A stretch of 64,000 bases of DNA from Rhineura floridana (lineage: Eukaryota; Chordata; Lepidosauria; Squamata; Rhineuridae). The DNA lies in assembly GCF_030035675.1 (NCBI RefSeq), contig NC_084480.1, forward strand, positions 16,139,263 to 16,203,262, given 5' to 3'. The notes beneath the pieces were generated by a model, which did no database searches, had not been told where the DNA came from, and worked only from the letters and a program-made list of their open reading frames with translations. Shown here one piece after another: positions 10,301 through 19,300 of this stretch. How positions within the stretch are numbered: the first letter of the stretch is position 1; every line of letters starts with the position of its first letter. The position numbers and the translations under genes are program-made.

Positions 10301-13300
10301 TCAGCCTGGCCTTGGTGCTGCTGGACCATAAAGTCTCTCAACTCTATTTGATTTGATTGACCACTTACAATATATAAAAATATTTTGAAGCAGCTTACAG
10401 TAAGAGTCAAAGCTGTATAACCTACATTGCAAGATATATCTACAAACAGAGCTTGGAAAAGTTACTTTTTTTAAACTACAACTCCCATCAGCCCCAGCCA
10501 GCATGGCCACTGGATTGGGCTGATGAGAGTTGTAGTTCAAAAAAGTAACTTTTCCAAGCTCTGTCTACAAATAATAATATTCGAAGCAGAAAAAAATCAA
10601 AATACTAAAAAATTACTGAGCAATACAATCTAGTAATTAATGGTTGTGTCTTGGTGGCCATCTTCCAGGAGAAGCTCTGGCCCAGAGGCAGAATGCGGCC
10701 CTCCAGGCCCCTCTGTCTGGCCCTCTGGATGCTCCCCAGCCCATATCCTTCATCAGCCCTGCTTCACAACTTCCTTGAGTGTTTTTGCCTGGCTGGAACA
10801 TGTCCTTGAAATCCGACATTGCCTTTTGCTTGCCTGAGTGGAGGATAGTGAGGGGTGTGGGTAGAAACCAGCCTACTGTACAAGCGTAAAAGATACATTC
10901 AGTACTCCACCCAGTTTTGCCTTTGGCCCCGCCCACCACTGGGATGTGGCTCCCAGAAGGTGTCCTAGAACGGAGTGCGGTCCTAGACTTGAAAAAAGTT
11001 CCTTGTCTCCTGCCATGCTCAAAAGAGAACAGTAAGCGGGGATAATGAGGAGTTACGGTTCCCTTTTCCTAAAAGTAATAAACTGGTTCTCTTCACATTC
11101 CCCATATTCCAAGAGTTCCCAACCTCTGCAACAAAGCCAATGCTATCTTAAATTGCAGGAGCTCCAGGAATCAATTGAAAGGGACTATCAAGAAGCTCAG
11201 CATCTTGGAGAAAACATGCCTATTCACCTGCCCAGAGCAATCCCAAACAGGTATGTTTCTTGCCATCAAGCCAGGGATCTCAGTCCTTTAAGCAGAGGCC
11301 ATCAGGGCTTTGGGATTCAGCAATGTGCTATTGCAGTGATGTTCACTCCAAAGGGGCACAGCAGATACGTTGCATGGTGCTTAACAGCAACCACAAAGGC
11401 AGTTAGTCAGAGATGGAAACGGTGTGGTGGTGGTGTCCTCCATCACTCAAAGACGGTAAGGATATATAATTAGAGAAGGCGGACAAAGGCATTGCCGCTT
11501 GTCTTGCAAACTGTAACACACACACACACAAATCAAAATTTGTATCTTAGACCTAAGCATTGAAACCTGACTGGTCCACACACTGCTTCATTTATACCAT
11601 TTGTGCAGTTCTTTGATTTGGAATTAGAAGTTCTGGGGATGAACATTTGAGAGCAAAGTTTACTCATGTTAAGTCACAGGCTTAAAGATGTGCTGTCTGA
11701 GAGTGAGGAAAAATGGACTAGCCTGAAGGATTAGAAACTTGGTTTCTGAAAAACAAAACATAAAAGCTGAGGTTTTCAGAATAATAATAAAATGCTGAAC
11801 TGTGCTCCTAATATTGGTTTCTATGCTTACCTATGCAGAATGCACATAGCCCTGGTCATTCTGCATTGCATCGGTCAGCCACATGGATTCTTTTGTTGTT
11901 GATTCCAGCAGCAGGAGTTGGCAAGGATCCAGCATCTGATTCACAAGTTTTCTCAAACAATCCTCATCGTTTACCAGTTCTGACTGAAAACAGTTTTCAT
12001 TTGTGTATGCCTCCTTAAGAACTGTTCAGAAAGCACTCCCATCAAGAAATAGTTGTGTGGGAATTGATTCCAGGTTGATGCCTCCTTTTGTATGATGTCA
12101 GCCAAAAGATGAAAAAATAAAGATTATTTTTTAAAGAGATCAAACAGATTCAAACCAAAGAATAGTGTCTCTCTGTGCATCTAACGGCCTCTTCTGCTGC
12201 AACAAATGTGTTAGTCTTTGGCCTTATGGATGCCTTAATGCTTAATTGTGGTTTGTTTTAAGCATTGCATCCAAATATCTAAACCTAGCCAACCTTGCGT
12301 GATCTAGATGTTGTGGGACTACAACATCCATGACCATTGGCCATGCTGGCTAGGCTGATGGGAGTTGTAGTCCAACATCTGCAGAGCACCACATTAACTC
12401 TGCCTGATCTAAATCATGGTTAAATATTACATCTTGCCGAGCTAACCATTGTTAAGGGAGTTTCTCCAACTCTCTGCCAAGTACCAGTACATACCCTCTG
12501 GGGACAGGGCTTAGTTCAGCAACCTAAACCATGATTTTGTTGCACTTGGTAGATCTTAACCAGATTGGTGCTTACATTGGCTCAGCTTTTTATCTGCACC
12601 CTGTTGTAGATGTTTTGTTCATTTTCATGCTTTTTTAACCCAGTGGCATTTTATTCTGTATTTTCCCCCCTCCCCATCTCTCCAAAAAATGCCTATCTTT
12701 GACGGGACTCCTTTGCCATGAAAAATTGGCAGGAGTTAAGGAAATCGTGCACATTTGTTGCATCTGCAGTTTCAGTCGGAGTAGATGGGCTATAACTTAT
12801 CTGAAGTGGCAAAGAGAGGAAACTTGTCAAGTGTTCTTGTGGCTGCCTGTGTGATAAGCCTTTCTTGTCCACTCTGCTTGCTTTGCAGCACCGTGAGCTT
12901 AACTGTGGAGCAATGCAAAGATGTTGAGGCTGCCCGTGGAAAGAAGCCAGCAAAAGACCCCAAGAGCATTAAAGAAGCATCTTTCATAACAGCAGAGGAG
13001 TTTGAAAATGTTCCTGCGTAAGTAACCAGTTCTTTTCTTTACTGGAGAAAAGTTTACCTCCACTGTAATATGTCTAGAGCAGAGATCGCCAGCTTTTTAA
13101 GCCTATGGACACATGTGGATTTTGGAGGAAGTGCTATGAGCACCACTTCCACTGGACATTTCTCTCACTCCTCTCTTGGATCACCCCCCCACTCCCAAAG
13201 GTATAGAAAGAGTGTGTGTACACACTCTTAGCTTTTCCAAGAACTCTTAGTAAAAATTAGATCCAGCAGAATTAATCCATGTCTTGAAAAGCACATAGAG

Positions 13301-16300
13301 CTGAAAGAGGAAATAGGAAAGAGAGTCACTCTTCCAACTTCCTTCTTCAGTTTTATATACCTTACAAGGGAGAAAAGGGTAACCATCCTCACCATCTCAT
13401 GACAAAGGGGGCAGTAAGTGTGGGGTGTGTGCATGGAGGGCTCAAAGGCTTTGTGGGCACCAGTGGAAGACCTCAAGGTTGAAACAGTCTCTTTAAGGGG
13501 AGTGGTTTGGGTGTAACACAGGAAGAGGCCTAAAGGGATATCTTTTTATGTAACTCCTATTAAGTATTATGAGAAGGAAAAGCAATTAGGTTTTCCTGTT
13601 TTTTTTACTTCCTTTTCTTTACAGTTTGTAGAAGCAGAGTTAAAGTTTGTTGTAAGCAAAGTTTGTCAGTTAATAAAAATAATCAGTGTTAAAGAAAGAA
13701 AGCCTCCAAGAACCACTGTTTCTGTTAAGAAGAGCTTGGCTTTTGCAATAGGGCACCATTGCACCCATGGGCACTACACTGGCAGCCCCTGCTCTAGAGG
13801 CTTGCTGTGGCCAAAGTGGCTGATTATTTCAGATCAGTGAGTGAACTTCCTCCGTGTCTGCTACTCTTGATAATATGCTGTTCTTTCTCTTTTTTCCGTT
13901 TTCCTTTGGGATCTGCCCAATTTTTTAAAGAAACATTTAAAGGTAAGTATGTAAACATCATGAACCCATCCTGCTGCCTTTTAGAGCATAGGTGGGGAAC
14001 CTGCGACATCCCAGACATTGCTGGACTCCTGGCGTCCCTCAGGGAGATGACCAATGGTCAGGGATGACGGGAGTTGTGGTTCCAACGGCGCAGATTCTCC
14101 ACTCCTGCTTCAGAGGACTTCTTACTGCCACAGCACTTTTTGAAAATTGCAGTGTCCTTTCAGAGACTTCCCCGCCCCCCACAACATCCCTTTTACAGTC
14201 TCTATCGCAGAGAGAGCCTGGAGGGAGCTGGTAGGTGCCTCTTGCAGTGTGGCCCGCGCCACATGTTCAGCAGCCCCAGGTATTCCCCTCCATATGAAAG
14301 CCCAGAGAGCTCTGCACCTGAACATTTTTGTACTGAAAGCTGTCAGTGTCGTGCAGTGCTGCTCATATCCAGGAACCCCTCTTTTTCTTCTTCTTGGTTT
14401 GCCCTCCTAAGCTGTATCATGGAACCCCCCGGAGCTGGAAAACGCTGCTTTTTTTTAGGAGCGCTTCCCCCTGCCCCTTTGTTAAAGCTGATTTTAGATT
14501 TTTTTTTCTCCTGCATACATTCATGTGAGAATGATCTCTTAGATTTGGGTTTGTTTGTTCATTTTTCTTTTTCTTTTTCTACTGTAGTTTTTAATATCTA
14601 TGTCAATCGAAGCTTCCATCCCATTGCAAATAGCAACCAAGATCTCTTCTCTCTCCCCCACCCATTCCAATTGCAACCAGCCACAGACAGAGTGTAACCC
14701 CATCCCAACCCATGCCAGTTATTTTTATTTGAAAAACCTTGTGCACTGGGGCTAACAAATGGTATGTGTAGTTTGGCCCCAAGAAGATAGAGAGCAAGAG
14801 GAGAGAAACAAAACTGGAGAGAGAGAGGGTGTGTCAAGTAGGCTAGTAACTCAATGGAATATTATCACACGCTAACTTCATTGCTTGGAGGCAATACAGA
14901 TTTATTTGTATAGATTTATACATTGCTTAACATTTTTAAGGGAAATCTCTAAGCAGTTTACAAGTGTCATACAATATTACAAATAAAAAACAAAATGACA
15001 AATGGATTTTTTTAAAAAAAATACAGTAGGGCCCCGCTTTACGGCACTTCGCTAATGCGGCGGTCTCAGTTAGACGCAATTAGACTAAAGCCCCACTCAT
15101 ACGGCGCTTGTTCCGCTTTTACAGCAGTTTGCGGGCATCGCGCACCATTCTGTTCAATGAGTTTCGCTTTTCAGTGGGGGTCTGGAACGTAACCTGCTGT
15201 ATGAGTGGGGCCCTACTGTATCAGTGAAAAACACCGCCATCAGTAGCTGAGCCTTTTGCATATGGCTTTCTCTCTCCAGTAGCTTTTCAACCTATTGATG
15301 ATGGAAGTTCTTCATTTTGTAAAACCCAAGCAGACACTTCTCACAAAAGCGTCCATAATTTATTCTACACCCTCTTTGGCTTAATACCGAGCTGAATGAA
15401 AAGTTAATACAGTTGAGCTCCAAGGTCCTCTGTGTAATGAGCAAATTGTAGAGCAACGTCTGACTCATAAGGCTGAGGCAATTAATGAGACAGAATTAAT
15501 CATGGTGCCCGTTTCGGCAAATGCTTCTTCTGTCTTCTCCCCCCCACTCCCACTCTTTCCATTTAGCAGGGCTGATCCTCATTTCTTTTGATGGAGCTGA
15601 CTGTGGAGCATTATACGCCTTACTTATTTCTGTCTCCCATGATTATTGTTGCAATTCGCTGTGGCTGTTCCAGGCTCCCTGGATTCCCTTTTCTACATTT
15701 GTCTCTCTTGAGGGGGAGTTCAGCTAGTCATCGTCCCCCAACCCTGCACGAGGGGAAGGCTGGGTTGCGATGCCATGTGAGCTAGCGCTGCCCAGTGCTG
15801 TTGACATGTGCAACCGTTCATGCATTCGTACACTTCGTTATTATTGGATAGCTTATCCTCACTTCATATCCTCACTTCACCAAGAGGTCCCAGTGCAGGT
15901 TACAACAACATAAAAATACATATTAAAATCAATTAGATACATTTATTTATTTGTTATATTTATATCCTGACCTTCCTCCCAAAAGGAGCCCTGCAGCAAA
16001 CAGATGATAAAGCACTAAACATACCTTAAAAACAAGACACCTTTTAAAAAAACCCTTAAAACATCTTAAACAATTCCAAGTACAGATGCAGACTGGGATA
16101 AGGTACCTACATAAAAGTCTTGTTGAAAGAGGAAGGTCTTAAGTAGGCGCCAGAAAGTCAAGAGATTATGCCTGTCCTAATACTATGTATGTACAGTATA
16201 TGTAATGTATAGTCAAAGGGCAAGGTGAGTCTTCAGCATGTGATGAAAACCTATACAATGAAGGTGCCAGTTGAGCCTCTGTGGGGAGGGAATTCCACAG

Positions 16301-19300
16301 GTTAGGGGTGACGACAGAGAATTTAGTTATTTCTTAATTTATTTGTACTTATAGCCAGCCCTTCACTGGATGATCTGAAGGCAGGTTAGGAAAAATAATT
16401 GCAATTTAGCACAACTACAGATGTTTTTAGCTACTGCTCTTTCATCTTTCTTCTCTCTCTTCTTTTAACTTTAGTTCCCGTCTGTTTTCTCCGTCTTGCT
16501 GCAGGCATGCCTTGCTCCCTACCATTGCCGTATATCTGTCCACTCCTTGTCTTTTGCCCTTTATTTCTCTTCCGTCGGCAGCTGAAGGTTTTCACATTTA
16601 TTAACCTGTTGTCCTTATACTTCAGCAGCGCTCAAAGCTTGAGGGTTTTTTTCCCCCTTGAGTTTTGGTAGGTAGTATATTTCTCCAAGCACCTGCCAGC
16701 CAATCTCATTTTCATTTTATACCAAATCTGTGGAGGGAAAAGATGTGGAAGGGAGAGGAAAATAACCTAAAGATCCATTGTGACCTGATAGACTTTGCAC
16801 TCTGTTTCAGACTGTGGGCCGTGAGCTTCATTCAGGTGGTCTGCAGCGTGCCTGCATGAAATACTTGTATTGATTTTTAATTGCATTTTTATTGCTTCTT
16901 TTATTGCTTAGATTGTATTTTATTGTATTACAGTCTGAATTCCATGGAGTGCAAACTGTAGCACAACAAAATACAATAAATAAGAAATGAAAGCCACAAA
17001 AATGCAGCATCTAGCATAGCAAGCACATTACAATGCTACAACGGGCAGAAAAATCATTAAATGATCCAGCAATTTTGAAGGGGTCCATGGGGGGGAAAAA
17101 CGTTTGGAAACGTTTGATTCAAAGCAGCACAGGTAAAGGTGAGCTCTGTGTCTACTTCCTGGGTGGTCTTAAGGCGAGCTGCTTTCTGTGTTACTGTCTT
17201 TGTCTACACCTGGACATACATGCACTTGTGTAGGCACTTGGATGGCTTTAAAAGAGGATTAGGCACATTCAGGGAGGATAAGGCTGTCGGTTGCTAGCCA
17301 TGACGGCTATGTTCTACCTTCATTGGCGGAGGCAATAGGCTTCTGAATTCCAGTTGCTGAGAATTGCAGGAGAGAGTGCCGTTTCGGGCTTCTCACAGTG
17401 GTCAGCCAGATAACCATGGGAACAGGATGCTGAACTAGAGGGGCCTCTGGCTTGACCCAGCAGGGCTCTTCTTGTGTCCTTACATGTACTCAACAGATGC
17501 ATGTCCGTTTTGGGGTCTTGAGCTCAGAGCCACAGCATGGGGCAAATTACACTTGTACCGAGGGGACAACCAGTCAAGAGATCAACCCTTGAGATCAAAA
17601 GGGTTGTATCTCAAGTTGGTCTACTCTGACTATGACTCCTTGCAATTGATGGACATGACTAATTTAGGTGCATTCATTTAAATGGGTCTTCTCCTAGTGG
17701 ATCTTAGCTGGATGCAGCCCAAAGAATTTACACTTGATTAGTGTTCAGGCTGTTACAAAGACGGGCTATGCAGGCCGCTTTCAAATTGGACCAGCAAGGT
17801 AGGGTTTCAATCTAAGGGGCGGTAGAGATAGGAAGGATCTAATTCCAAACAGGGAGAGGGAAGGAGCAACAGAGGCAAAGCGGACGTGTGTGGAACGAGT
17901 TGGGTGGGAGCAGGAGGTTGGAAGAAGATGGCGCTGGCTGGCTTTGCTTAGAGGATTATGTGGAAGAAAATGGAGTGGACATATTGCCTCTCCAGGACTG
18001 AAGGTGGAGAAAGGAGGCTGCTCCTCTGGGGGGAGGGGGAGGATAGGCCCATGGACTGTTGTGGGTTCCAAGCCATTAGGGCTGCTTGAGTGGTCTGTGG
18101 TGGAAAGCAGGCTGAGCCCTGCAGATTCATTCCTGAGGCCTCATGCAGTGTGGAACTTCCTTTGGTCAAGGCTTGGACTGGGACCATAAGGCAACGTCTT
18201 CTCTTAGCTCCCTAACTATACCTGGTGCAAAATAACGGGGGGGGGTAAGCAGAAAAGAGAAGAGGAGCCCACATGCCTTGGGTTGAAGCAATCCAGAACT
18301 GGAACAGCCTAAGTGAGGAGAAGACCCGCGAGGACTTACCAAAGGCTGCAACTCAGTGGCAGAGCATCTGCTTGGCATGCAGAAGAACCCGTATTTTATC
18401 CCTGGCATCTCCAGGTAGGCCTGGGAGACACCCTGCTTTGAAACTCTGGAGAGCCACTGTCAGTCAGAGTAGACAACACTGAGCAAGATGGGCCGATGGG
18501 CCGGCTCAGTAGAAGGCAGTTTCTAATGTTACTGTGTCCTGAGAGAAGGGCGGTAGCTCAGTGGTAGAGCATCTGCTTTGCACGCAGAAGGTCCCAGGTT
18601 CAATCCCTGGCACCTCCAGGCACAGCTGAGAAAGGCTTCATGCCTGAAGAGATGCTGCCAGTCAGTGTAGACAACACTAAGCTAGATGGACTAATGGTCT
18701 GACTCGGGCAGTTTCATGTATTCCTATCACTGCGCATGTGCACAAATGTAACCTTGGAAACTCGGAGGAGAAAACTCAGCTACCTCAGGGGAGAAGTTTA
18801 CCCAAAACGAAAGTGGAAAAGAATCTAGGGTGCTGAGGGGGTGGGTAGGGGGCTGGATCTAAGTTTATGTACACTACTTGGATCTAAGTTTTTCTACCAT
18901 CGGAGAGGAATGCAAAGGTATATGGCGTGCAAACAGAGGGCCAGAGACAAATATCTGTTGGAAGGTCTTAGCCTTAAGTTGTGAGCTTATGCGTCTACCA
19001 GTGACCACCATGTATTAGGCCAGGGGCTTCCTTCTACAGCGCTCTGACTAAATGTTGCTTTAGCCTCAGAGACCCAGCCCTTCCCTTTGCCATTGATCCA
19101 GATAAACAAACTTCACGGCTTCATACATTACTATTGCTGCAGGTGTGTATGCTTATATTGTGTGGACATTGTACAGAAATGTCTGATTTCCCTGTTACAA
19201 GTTTGCTGTGAGACAGGCGGGCTCTGCAACCTTTTTGGCATAATCCTGCAAGTTTTCTGTTGCACCAGGTAACGGTAACCAGCTTTCTTCTTCTTTAAAG

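Noticed and set aside
14074-14697. 207-codon open frame in SKA1 intron 5
   Set aside because: Pyrimidine-rich low-complexity translation, overlapping open frames in other phases, no splice support and no family match.
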